Assembly (NCBI GenBank): GCA_030654805.1
Contig: JAURWR010000100.1
Span: 1-34,979, forward strand
Length of the DNA: 34,979 nt
From: Burkholderiaceae bacterium
Lineage (GTDB): Bacteria > Pseudomonadota > Gammaproteobacteria > Burkholderiales > Burkholderiaceae_C
Direction of reading: 5' to 3'
Shown: positions 15,709-23,406 of the stretch, one piece after another
Numbering within the stretch: position 1 is the first letter of the stretch
How the letters are laid out: each line of letters opens with the position of its first letter
Program-made: the position numbers and the translations under genes
Notes under the pieces: generated by a model
Database searches by the model: none
What the model was told of the DNA's origin: nothing
The model's input: the letters and a program-made list of their open reading frames with translations, nothing else

Positions 15709-18700
15709 ATGCCCTTACAGCCTGAAGACGATGTCGCGGGTTCGATCGAGCCCAGGCGGGCCCCCTGGTGGCGCAGTCTCTCCGCCTACGCCGTTGCGGT
15801 TCTGTTAGCGCTGGTCACGCTCTGGCTTCGGTATGAGTTTTCGGCGTCGCTCGGCGGGCGGCCGCTGCTGATCCTGTTTGTATTTCCGATCCTCCTCAGC
15901 GCGATGCTCGGCGGGGTGGGTCCCGGGCTGGTGGCGACTGCGGTGTCTGCGGCTGGTGTCACCTTCTTCTTCATGCCCCCTTATGGCAGCTTCGCCATCG
16001 CCGGGGGACTTGATTTTCTGCAGTGGTGCATGCTGGTCGCCATCGGCGTGTTGGCGAGTGGGCTGAGCGAGGCCCTGCACCGTTCGAGGCGGCGCGACAC
16101 CACGCGCTGGCAGGAACTGGTCCGCGCGCAAGCCGAGTTGCGGCGCAGCGAGGCCCGTCTCGGGGCGGTCGTTTCGTCGCTCAACGAGGGCGTGCTGGTG
16201 ACCGACCTGCACGGCGCAGTTCAGGTCTGCAACCCTGCGGCCGAACGCATCCTCGGCATCTCTCGTCGTGAGTGGGCCGGGCATTCGATGCCGCCGCCGG
16301 GCTGGACCCCGTTGCGGTCCGACGGGACGGCCCTGCCAGCCGATCAGACGCCCACACGCCGGGTGCTGGCTGGCGGCCCGGCCGAGAACGAGGTGCTGGT
16401 GCAGGCGTTGACCCCGGCAGGCGAGGCGACCTGGCTCGAAGTCAGCGCCCAGCCGATGACCCACCCTGATTCGGGCCAGTTGATCGGCGCGGTGACCTCG
16501 TTCTCCGACGTGACCCAGCGCAAGCGACTCGACGACGAGCTGGCGCTGCACCGTCACGATCTCGAGGCGTTGGTGGTGGCACGCACCAACGAACTCGAAG
16601 CGGTCAATCGATCCTTGGCAGCGCAGCAGAAGTTCATCCGCTCGGTCACCGATGCGACGCCCGCGATGATCAGCTACTGGGGCCCGGACGGACGCTGTCG
16701 ATTTGCCAATGCGGCTTACGCGGGGTGGTTCGGCATGTGCTCCGAGGACGTGGTCGGCGTCGGCGTCAAGGAGCTGCTGGGCGAGGATCTGGTCACGCTC
16801 AACGAGCCCCACATCAGGGCCGCCTTGGGCGGCGAGCGGCAACAGTTTCAGCGAACCGTGGTCAAGCGCGACGGCTCGACGCGGCACACCCTGTCCAGTT
16901 ACGTCCCTGACATGGTCGACGGTCAGGTGCAGGGCATCAGTGTCGCGATGTCCGACATCACCGAGCTCAAGACGGTCGAGCTGCAACTCGCCGCACTCAA
17001 CGAAGCGCTGGCGCTGCGCGCCGACGAAGCCGAGGCGGCAACCCGCTCCAAGAGCGCCTTCCTCGCCAACATGAGTCACGAGATCCGCACGCCGATGAAC
17101 GCCATCATCGGCCTGACGCACCTGATGACGCGCGACACGCGCGATGCCCTTCAACGCGAACGCCTGGGCAAGGTGGACCGTGCGGCCAAGCACCTGTTGC
17201 AGGTCATCAACGACATCCTCGACCTGTCCAAGATCGAGGCGGGGAAATTGGTGCTCGACGACGCCGAGTTTTCGCGTGACAACCTGTTTTTAAACGTTTT
17301 CGAGTTGGTCAGCGAAAGCGCCAGCGAGAAGGGGCTCGAACTCGTTCTCGACACCGATCACCTGCCGGATCGCCTGCGGGGCGACGCCAAGCACCTGGCG
17401 CAGGCGCTGATCAACCTGCTGGCCAACGCGGTCAAGTTCACCGACCGCGGCTGGGTTCGTCTGCGCGCCGAATTGCTGGCGGAAGACGGTGAGCGCCTGC
17501 AGATTCGCTTCGAGGTTCGAGACACCGGGATCGGCATCTCGCCCGAGCACCAGGCGCGGCTGTTCAACGCCTTCGAGCAGGCCGACGGTTCAACCACCCG
17601 CCGCCACGGTGGCACCGGGCTCGGACTCGCGTTGACACGCCATCTTGCGGTCAAGATGGGTGGCGAGGTCGGCGTGGCGAGTGAGCCGGGTGTCGGCAGC
17701 ACGTTCTGGTTCACGGCCTGGGTCGGCCGTGCCGGCGAGGCCGTCGATCATGCGATGCCGATGGCGGTGAAGGGTCTGCGCGCGCTGCTGGTGGACGACC
17801 TGCCCGAGGCGGTGAGTGCGATCAGCGAGCGCCTCGGTCTGCTGGGCCTGAAAGTCGATGCTCAGTACAGCGGCAGCGCTGCCGTCCAGCGGGTGGGCTC
17901 CGAGATGGCGGCCGGCAAACCGTACGACGTGATGCTGATCGATTGGCGCATGGACCCGATGGGGGGCATCGAGACGCTGCTGCACCTGCGAAAAATCCTC
18001 GGCCCCGCCACACCGCCGAGCATCCTCGTGACAGCGCACAACGAAACCGTGATGTGGCAGCAGGCGCGTGAGGCGCGATTCGACGCCGTGCTGGTCAAGC
18101 CGATCACGCCGTCGGCGCTGCACGACACACTGGTGCGCGTACTGCGAAAAGACGCTGCGATCCAGACGGTGGAGCCGATCCCGGCGGGCGAGTCCGAACG
18201 CGTGCTGCGGCAGCGGCACGCCGGGCAGCGCGTGCTGCTGGTGGAAGACAACCCGGTCAACCAGGAAGTGGCTGGCGAACTGCTGTCCTCGGTCGGCCTG
18301 ACGGTGGAGATCGCCAGCGATGGGGCCCAGGCGGTCCAGCTGGTCCTGACCCGCAACTACGACCTGGTGCTGATGGATGTGCAGATGCCGGTCATGGACG
18401 GCTTGGCGGCCACGCGGGCGATTCGCGAACGCGCGGGCCGCAGTCTGCCGATCATCGCCATGACGGCCAACGCTTTCGGCGAGGACCGCACCGAATGCCT
18501 GGAGGCGGGCATGAACGACCACGTGGGCAAGCCCGTCGATCCCGTGCTTCTGTATGGCACCTTGCTGCGTTGGCTCCCCATGCCCTTGGCGCATGTCGAC
18601 GCTGCGGTGTTCCGACGGGCGAAATCGTGCGAGGCTGCTGCGACGGCGTTTCCGTGCAACCTGTCCACCATCGAGGGATTCGATTGTTCGCAAGCCGTTC

Positions 18701-19011
18701 ACAACGCGGGCGGAAACATCCAGACGATGGAGCGCGCGTTGCGCAGCTTTGTCAACAACTGTTCCGAACGCACGTGGGACCTGTCGGAGGCGCCGTTGGC
18801 GGAGCAAATTCCGCGCTGGCGGGCGACCTGTCATTCGCTGCGCGGCGCCTGCGGCGCCATCGGCGCGGTGTCACTGCATGACGAGCTGCTGGATTTCGAG
18901 CGTCGCATGGACAGTGCCACCGACGCACGCGAGCTGACCGAGCAGGTTCACCGGTTGCGCGACCACCAGCGCTTGCTGGTCGACCAACTGGGCGCCGCGC
19001 TGGGAGGCTGA
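15709..19011 (+). CDS. hybrid sensor histidine kinase (DUF4118-PAS-PAS-HisKA-HATPase-REC-REC-Hpt)
   Basis: A 1100-residue membrane-bound kinase. Residues about 20-125 hold four hydrophobic segments of the KdpD-like DUF4118 sensor. Two PAS domains follow (about 145-265 and 305-425), then HisKA with H457 in 'SHEIRTPMNA', a HATPase with 'DTGIGIS' and 'GGTGLGLAL', REC1 (D745 in 'LIDWRM'), REC2 (D890 in 'LMDVQMPVMDG') and a C-terminal Hpt with H1042 in 'CHSLRGACG'. All phosphorelay residues are present. ATG 15709 is preferred over upstream starts because GGAGG lies at 15698-15702, six bases away. It separates the LLM gene from the glycosyltransferase gene; hybrid kinases are not usual nif components, so it may be a later arrival. 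Its signal is unknown. Confidence 0.9.
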   Translation: MPLQPEDDVAGSIEPRRAPWWRSLSAYAVAVLLALVTLWLRYEFSASLGGRPLLILFVFPILLSAMLGGVGPGLVATAVSAAGVTFFFMPPYGSFAIAGGLDFLQWCMLVAIGVLASGLSEALHRSRRRDTTRWQELVRAQAELRRSEARLGAVVSSLNEGVLVTDLHGAVQVCNPAAERILGISRREWAGHSMPPPGWTPLRSDGTALPADQTPTRRVLAGGPAENEVLVQALTPAGEATWLEVSAQPMTHPDSGQLIGAVTSFSDVTQRKRLDDELALHRHDLEALVVARTNELEAVNRSLAAQQKFIRSVTDATPAMISYWGPDGRCRFANAAYAGWFGMCSEDVVGVGVKELLGEDLVTLNEPHIRAALGGERQQFQRTVVKRDGSTRHTLSSYVPDMVDGQVQGISVAMSDITELKTVELQLAALNEALALRADEAEAATRSKSAFLANMSHEIRTPMNAIIGLTHLMTRDTRDALQRERLGKVDRAAKHLLQVINDILDLSKIEAGKLVLDDAEFSRDNLFLNVFELVSESASEKGLELVLDTDHLPDRLRGDAKHLAQALINLLANAVKFTDRGWVRLRAELLAEDGERLQIRFEVRDTGIGISPEHQARLFNAFEQADGSTTRRHGGTGLGLALTRHLAVKMGGEVGVASEPGVGSTFWFTAWVGRAGEAVDHAMPMAVKGLRALLVDDLPEAVSAISERLGLLGLKVDAQYSGSAAVQRVGSEMAAGKPYDVMLIDWRMDPMGGIETLLHLRKILGPATPPSILVTAHNETVMWQQAREARFDAVLVKPITPSALHDTLVRVLRKDAAIQTVEPIPAGESERVLRQRHAGQRVLLVEDNPVNQEVAGELLSSVGLTVEIASDGAQAVQLVLTRNYDLVLMDVQMPVMDGLAATRAIRERAGRSLPIIAMTANAFGEDRTECLEAGMNDHVGKPVDPVLLYGTLLRWLPMPLAHVDAAVFRRAKSCEAAATAFPCNLSTIEGFDCSQAVHNAGGNIQTMERALRSFVNNCSERTWDLSEAPLAEQIPRWRATCHSLRGACGAIGAVSLHDELLDFERRMDSATDARELTEQVHRLRDHQRLLVDQLGAALGG

Positions 19012-19066
19012 GGGGCAGGATGCTCGCACCTGCGCCCGCACGGCGCAGAACTTGCGGCTTCCGTTG

Positions 19067-20485
19067 ATGACCATTCCCGCGCGCCCGAGCGGCGCTTCGA
19101 TGAAGCACTACGCCCGCAGCCGCGCCTGGTGCGAGTGGGACGACTTCGACGCGTGGCAGCTGCCGGCGTTGCAGGCTTTGTCGGATCCGGATGTGGCGGC
19201 TTTGTCGCCTTTCCACCTGTTGTCGCTGCCGGGCATCACGGCCGCCCAGCAGCAGACATGCGCCACGCGGTGGATGGTGGATCGTCTGCACGCGAGCACG
19301 GTCGACCGGGCCTTGCTGGCCGCCGAGTTCGCGGCCGAGGCGGTCGTGCTGGCACTGCAATCGGCCGCACCGCACGACAGGATCCGCATCGGCTACCTGT
19401 CCTGCGATTTCCACCAGCACGCCACCGCGCTGCTGATGGTCGAGATGCTCGAAGCCCATGATCTCGACCGCTTCGAGCTGCACGCCTACAGCTACGGCGC
19501 CGACGACGGCCTGGGCATGCGCCAGCGGCTGACGCTGCCGTTCGAGCGCTTCAACGACATCACGGCCCTCGACGACGTGCAGGCGGCGCGCGCGATCCAT
19601 GCCGACGGCATCGACATCCTGGTCGATCTGAAGGGCTACACGGCCGGCACGCGCACCGCGCTGCTCACCTACCGGCCGGCGCCGCTGCAGGTGAGTTTCC
19701 TGGGCTATCCCGGCACCCTCGGCGGCGGCTTCTGCGACTACCTCGTCAGCGACCGCTTCATCACTCCGGCCAGCGCCGACGCCGACTACAGCGAAGCGCT
19801 GGCCCGGATGCCGCACAGCTACCAGCCGCACGGCCGCGGCGCCGCCATCGGCCCCGCGCCGACACGCGAACAGGCGGGCCTGCCCGCCGAGGGCCTGGTG
19901 TTGTGCTGCTTCAACCAGGCCTACAAGTTCACGCCCGAGGTCTTCGACATCTGGTGCGACCTGCTGGCGCAGACGCCGGGCAGCGTGCTGTGGCTGCTGC
20001 GCACCGAGCAGGCCGAAGGCAACCTGCGCCGCGAGGCGATGCAGCGCGGCATCGCGCCGCACCGTCTGGTGTTTGCCGACGACTGTCCGCAGGCCGAGCA
20101 CCTGGCGCGTCTGCAGCTGGCCGATCTGGTCCTCGACACCTTGCCGTACAACGCGCACACCACCGCGAGCGATGCGCTGTGGGCCGGCGTGCCACTGGTG
20201 ACCTGCGCCGGCGACACCTTCGCGTCGCGCGTGGCGGGCAGCGTGCTGCACGCGGTGGGCTTGTCGGAGCTGGTCACGCACAGCCTGGGCGAGTACGCCG
20301 CGCTGGCCGCCGCGCTGGTGGCCGACCCGCAGCGCCTGCACCTGCTGCGCGCCAAGCTGGCGAGGCAGCGCCTCGCGGCGCCGCTGTTCGACGTGGCGGC
20401 CTACACGCTGGACCTCGAATCGCTGTACGCCGGCATGTGGGCACGGCACTGCGCGGGCTTGCCGCCGCAGGCGCTGGGGGCCTGA
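19067..20485 (+). CDS. O-GlcNAc transferase-like (SPINDLY/GT41) protein without TPR domain
   Basis: A 472-residue protein covering the GT41 catalytic region: 'CEWDDFDAW' N-terminal marker, 'IGYLSCDFHQHATALLM' with the conserved His, 'HAYSYGADDGLGMRQRL', 'ILVDLKGYTAGTRTALL' followed by 'RPAPLQVSFLGYPGT', 'CCFNQAYKFTPEVFDIW' with the UDP-binding lysine, and 'LDTLPYNAHTTASDALW'. Family members usually have an N-terminal run of TPRs that selects protein substrates; here almost nothing precedes the catalytic domain. Start could also be ATG 19100. GT41 genes occur in nif clusters of other diazotrophs. Transfers a sugar, probably from a UDP donor, to an unknown acceptor. Convergent with the downstream GST-like gene. 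Confidence 0.85.
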   Translation: MTIPARPSGASMKHYARSRAWCEWDDFDAWQLPALQALSDPDVAALSPFHLLSLPGITAAQQQTCATRWMVDRLHASTVDRALLAAEFAAEAVVLALQSAAPHDRIRIGYLSCDFHQHATALLMVEMLEAHDLDRFELHAYSYGADDGLGMRQRLTLPFERFNDITALDDVQAARAIHADGIDILVDLKGYTAGTRTALLTYRPAPLQVSFLGYPGTLGGGFCDYLVSDRFITPASADADYSEALARMPHSYQPHGRGAAIGPAPTREQAGLPAEGLVLCCFNQAYKFTPEVFDIWCDLLAQTPGSVLWLLRTEQAEGNLRREAMQRGIAPHRLVFADDCPQAEHLARLQLADLVLDTLPYNAHTTASDALWAGVPLVTCAGDTFASRVAGSVLHAVGLSELVTHSLGEYAALAAALVADPQRLHLLRAKLARQRLAAPLFDVAAYTLDLESLYAGMWARHCAGLPPQALGA

Positions 20486-20500
20486 TACGGTGTGACTCCT

Positions 20501-20517
20501 TCGGCTGCACGAGCCGA
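20501..20517. terminator. possible bidirectional terminator hairpin
   Basis: A perfect TCGGCT-5-AGCCGA inverted repeat lies in the 43-base gap between two converging genes (stops at 20485 and 20529). No T-tract follows on either strand, so the call rests on position and dyad only. Confidence 0.3.
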
Positions 20518-20528
20518 TCCGGCGTTCG

Positions 20529-21173
20529 CTATCGATAGCCTTCCTCGCGCAGCACGCGTTGCACCACCGGCCGTGCGCGCACGCGCTGGTAGTGCGCGGC
20601 GCAGCGCGGCGGCAGCGTGAGGCCGATCTTGTCGGCCCAGAACTCGACATAGAACAGCGCCGCATCGGCGACCGAGAAATCGGCGCCGGCCGCGTAGCCC
20701 GCGTCGGATAGACGCGCATCGATGATCGCGAAGCCCAGGCCGACGATCTCGCGCCCGCGCGCTGCAATCGCCTCCTGCCAGCCGGCGCGCTCTGCGGGAT
20801 CGAGTCCGGGCGGCAGGTAGCTGTCGGTCGTGAAGATGCGCGTGTAGCCCTGGCCGTGCACCGTGCCCACCACGTGGTCCATCAGCTCGATGGCGAACGC
20901 GGCCTGCAACGGGTCGGTCGGCAGCAGCCGCGCGCGGGGATGGCGGCAGGCGAGCCAGTACGCGATGGCCTGGAACTCGGTCAGCACGCGGCCATCGTCC
21001 AGACGCAGCGCCGGGATCGAGCCCTTGGGATTGAGCGCCAGGTAATCGGGACGGCGGTGATCGCCCGCCGGCAGGTTCAGCACCGTCACCTCGAACGGCA
21101 GTTCGAGCTCTTCGAGCAGGATGTGGATGCCGGTCGAGCACGAGCCCGGCGTCATGTAGAACATCAGCGTCAT
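20529..21173 (-). CDS. glutathione S-transferase-family protein, nif-associated
   Basis: A 214-residue GST. Thioredoxin-fold N-terminus: 'MLFYMTPGSCSTGIHILLEEL'-like region (first 20 residues, with S/C-x-x-S of beta-class type), 'NPKGSIPALRLDDG' with the cis-proline, and 'LTEFQAIAYWLA' (glutathione gamma-glutamyl contact; active-site E-S becomes E-F). The C-terminal helical domain includes 'FSVADAALFYVEFWADKIG'. GSTs of this type occur in nif regions and may protect against oxidants. Start ATG 21173 is picked by homology, with AAGG upstream. The gene is divergent from the DUF2779 gene (124 bases) and convergent with the glycosyltransferase gene. Confidence 0.85.
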   Translation of the reverse strand: MTLMFYMTPGSCSTGIHILLEELELPFEVTVLNLPAGDHRRPDYLALNPKGSIPALRLDDGRVLTEFQAIAYWLACRHPRARLLPTDPLQAAFAIELMDHVVGTVHGQGYTRIFTTDSYLPPGLDPAERAGWQEAIAARGREIVGLGFAIIDARLSDAGYAAGADFSVADAALFYVEFWADKIGLTLPPRCAAHYQRVRARPVVQRVLREEGYR

Positions 21174-21297
21174 GACGGTGGCCTTGCAAGATGCATGACA
21201 GCCCCGCCAGGGCATCGCGTCTGCCTCTGCACGGCGATTGCTACACAGGGAATATCCAACCCCGTCCGGCGTGACCTCGTGTCGCGTTTGTCCGCTT

Positions 21298-22860
21298 ATG
21301 CCCCTGCTTGCCGACGACTCCTTGCTGAACGACGACGACCTGCGCCGCTGGCGCGCCTGCGAGCGGCGCTTCTGGCTGCACCGCCGCGTGGCGATCGACC
21401 GTCCCGGGCCCGCTGCGATCGAGGTCCGCGCCGATCTCACCGGCGAAGCTGCGGTGGTCTGCGGCCCGCAGCCCGGCGATGCCTTGCGAGCCACGTTTCC
21501 CGGCGCGGTCGTCATCGACGCGCCGACCACGCCGACCGGCTGGCAGGCGGCCGTGCAGCACACGTCGGACTGCCTGCGCGACAAGCGCATGCAGGCCGAA
21601 GGGCGTGCCCTCTTCGGGGCCTGCCTGGTCAGCGACGACGGCGTGCAGGTGCGCATCGACGTGCTGGCGCGCGGCGAACACGGCCTGCGGATGTTCAAGG
21701 TCCGCCACGCCACGGTGGGTGACGAAGCCGATGTCGATGACGTGGCGCTGTGGGTGCACGTCGCGGCGCGTTGCGGGTTGCGCCTGGAGAGTGTTGGCCT
21801 GTTGCTGGTGGACACCGATTTCGTCTACCCCGGACACGGCTGCTATGCGGGGCTGTTTCGGGAAGTGGATCTGAGTCCGGTGCTGGGATCGCGACCGGTG
21901 GCCCGCTGGTTGGTGGACATGCGCACCTGCGACCGCGGCTCCGAGCCTGCCGCCGAGTCGGGTGCGAAGTGCCGACTGCACGGCGGCTGCGACTTCGTCG
22001 ACCACTGCCGCGCGCAGGCGCCTCTGGCGGCGCAGACGGGCATCGACAGCGCGGGCCCGGCCCAGCTGGAGATCGTCGGCCGCGAACAGGCGGTCGACTT
22101 GCGCCGCGAAGGGCATGCCGATCTGTACAGCGTGCCGCCCGAGCGCCTGGCCGATGCGCGGCATCGCCGCGCGGTGCGTGCCACCCAGCAAGGCGCGCCG
22201 ATCCTCGAGCCGGCCGTCGCGGCGCTGATGCGCGCGCATCCGTATCCGCGCCACACGCTGCGCTTCGACACCATCGGCTTTGCCGTGCCGGTGTGGTCCG
22301 GCACGCAGCCCTACCAGGTGCTGCCGTTTCAGTGGACCTGCGATGTCGAGCCGGCACCGGGCGAGCGGGTGCGGCACGCCTTCCTCGCCGATCGATACGG
22401 CGATCCGCGCCGCGCTTTCGCACTGACGCTGTTGCAGGCGCTGGGCCGCAGCGGGCCGGTGTTTGCGTACAACGCCGGGTTCGAGCGCAACCGCATCCGC
22501 GAGCTGGCGCAGCACTTCGAGGACCTGAGCGAAGCGCTCGAAGCGCTGCTGCCACGGGTCGTCGACCTGTTCCAGATCGCCCGCACGCATTACTACCACC
22601 CGGCGATGCGTGGCTCGTGGTCGTTCAAGTCGGTGTTCCGCTCGATCGCGCCCGAGCTGGACGCGACCCGCTTCGACTGCGCCGGCGAGACCTCGTCCCA
22701 GGCGGCCTTCGCCCACTACCTGCAACCCGGACTCGACGCCACCACGCGAGAGCGGCTGCGCCAAGCGCTGCGCCTGCACGGCGAACGCCAGATCGAGGCC
22801 TTGCACCGCATGGTCGCGATGTTCGAGCGCGCGGACTCGGGTTCTGCGCCGGTGGCCTGA
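21298..22860 (+). CDS. DUF2779 nuclease-like protein
   Basis: A 520-residue protein. The first half looks like a Cas4/AddB-style nuclease domain ending in C225-x5-C231-x5-C237, a possible Fe-S site. The second half matches the DUF2779 DnaQ-like fold: 'RFDTIGFAVPVWSGTQPYQ', 'LPFQWTCDVE', 'AYNAGFERNRIRELA', 'VVDLFQIARTHYYHPAMRG' and 'SWSFKSVFRSIAPEL'. Family members usually read D-F-E at the first catalytic strand; here it is R322-F-D324, so metal binding may be reduced. ATG 21298 is used; an in-frame TTG at 21238 gives 20 more residues that lack homology. DNA processing is a family guess; no link to nitrogenase is evident. Confidence 0.7.
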   Translation: MPLLADDSLLNDDDLRRWRACERRFWLHRRVAIDRPGPAAIEVRADLTGEAAVVCGPQPGDALRATFPGAVVIDAPTTPTGWQAAVQHTSDCLRDKRMQAEGRALFGACLVSDDGVQVRIDVLARGEHGLRMFKVRHATVGDEADVDDVALWVHVAARCGLRLESVGLLLVDTDFVYPGHGCYAGLFREVDLSPVLGSRPVARWLVDMRTCDRGSEPAAESGAKCRLHGGCDFVDHCRAQAPLAAQTGIDSAGPAQLEIVGREQAVDLRREGHADLYSVPPERLADARHRRAVRATQQGAPILEPAVAALMRAHPYPRHTLRFDTIGFAVPVWSGTQPYQVLPFQWTCDVEPAPGERVRHAFLADRYGDPRRAFALTLLQALGRSGPVFAYNAGFERNRIRELAQHFEDLSEALEALLPRVVDLFQIARTHYYHPAMRGSWSFKSVFRSIAPELDATRFDCAGETSSQAAFAHYLQPGLDATTRERLRQALRLHGERQIEALHRMVAMFERADSGSAPVA

Positions 22861-22887
22861 CCAGCGTTAGGCACTCTCTGCGCTGCC

Positions 22888-23007
22888 TAGAACCCTTCTT
22901 CCTTGCTCCCCCACGGGTGGTTGCAGGGCACCAGTCTGGCCTGGATACCGGCCGTTCGAGCGCGGCCAGGTCCTCGTAGAAGGTGGCCTCGTGCATCAGG
23001 ATGCCGC
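22888..23007 (-). pseudogene. broken copy of the small gene at 28941-29204
   Basis: The reverse strand reads 'LMHEATFYEDLAALER', then after a one-base loss near 22949-22952 continues in another frame as 'AGIQARLVPCNHPWGSKEEGF' and the same TAG stop. The intact gene at 28941-29204 carries both pieces in one frame with closely related DNA. The 5' half is absent. This is a truncated, frameshifted duplicate. Confidence 0.85.
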
Positions 23008-23406
23008 CCGCTCGGGGCTGGCAGATGACGAGGCACTTCAGGGCGCTTCAGCAGGCGACGATCCTGGAGCTTCGACTCATCGAACCCGTCCCCAATCTGC
23101 ATCATCTCGGTTTGACGGTCTGCCCAAAGCGGCGCTCTGCTGACCCAGCGTGCCGCAATCAGATCACCGAGTGCGTGCCCTGTCTGGTTCCCGGACGCGA
23201 GAGGGACAACTGATCTGCTCATTTTCCGCGACGAGCACAATGAGCCCCAGCGCACAGACGGGTGCCAAGAACGTTGGGATACTCGCAGCTCGACTTCACG
23301 CCCAGTGTTTGATCGACACAGGCGAGTTCTTCGACGCCTCGTACCGCCGGCCCGACAGGCGCCAATCTCCAAGAATGAACACGGCCATGCTGTGAGAGGT
23401 CGTGCG
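23008..23406. other. 399-base stretch with no supported gene
   Basis: Several short open frames exist on both strands, but none has a ribosome binding site or a family I recognise. The reverse frame reads fragments such as 'LIAARWVSRAPLWADRQTEM' that look like a decayed coding sequence. It follows the pseudogene end directly and may be the scar of the insertion boundary. AGAGG just before 23407 is the ribosome binding site of the next gene. Confidence 0.4.

Noticed and set aside
21211-21224. Sigma-54 promoter upstream of the DUF2779 gene
   Set aside because: GG-N10-GC spacing is present, but the flanking TGGCAC and TTGC matches are poor and no NifA-type site is near.
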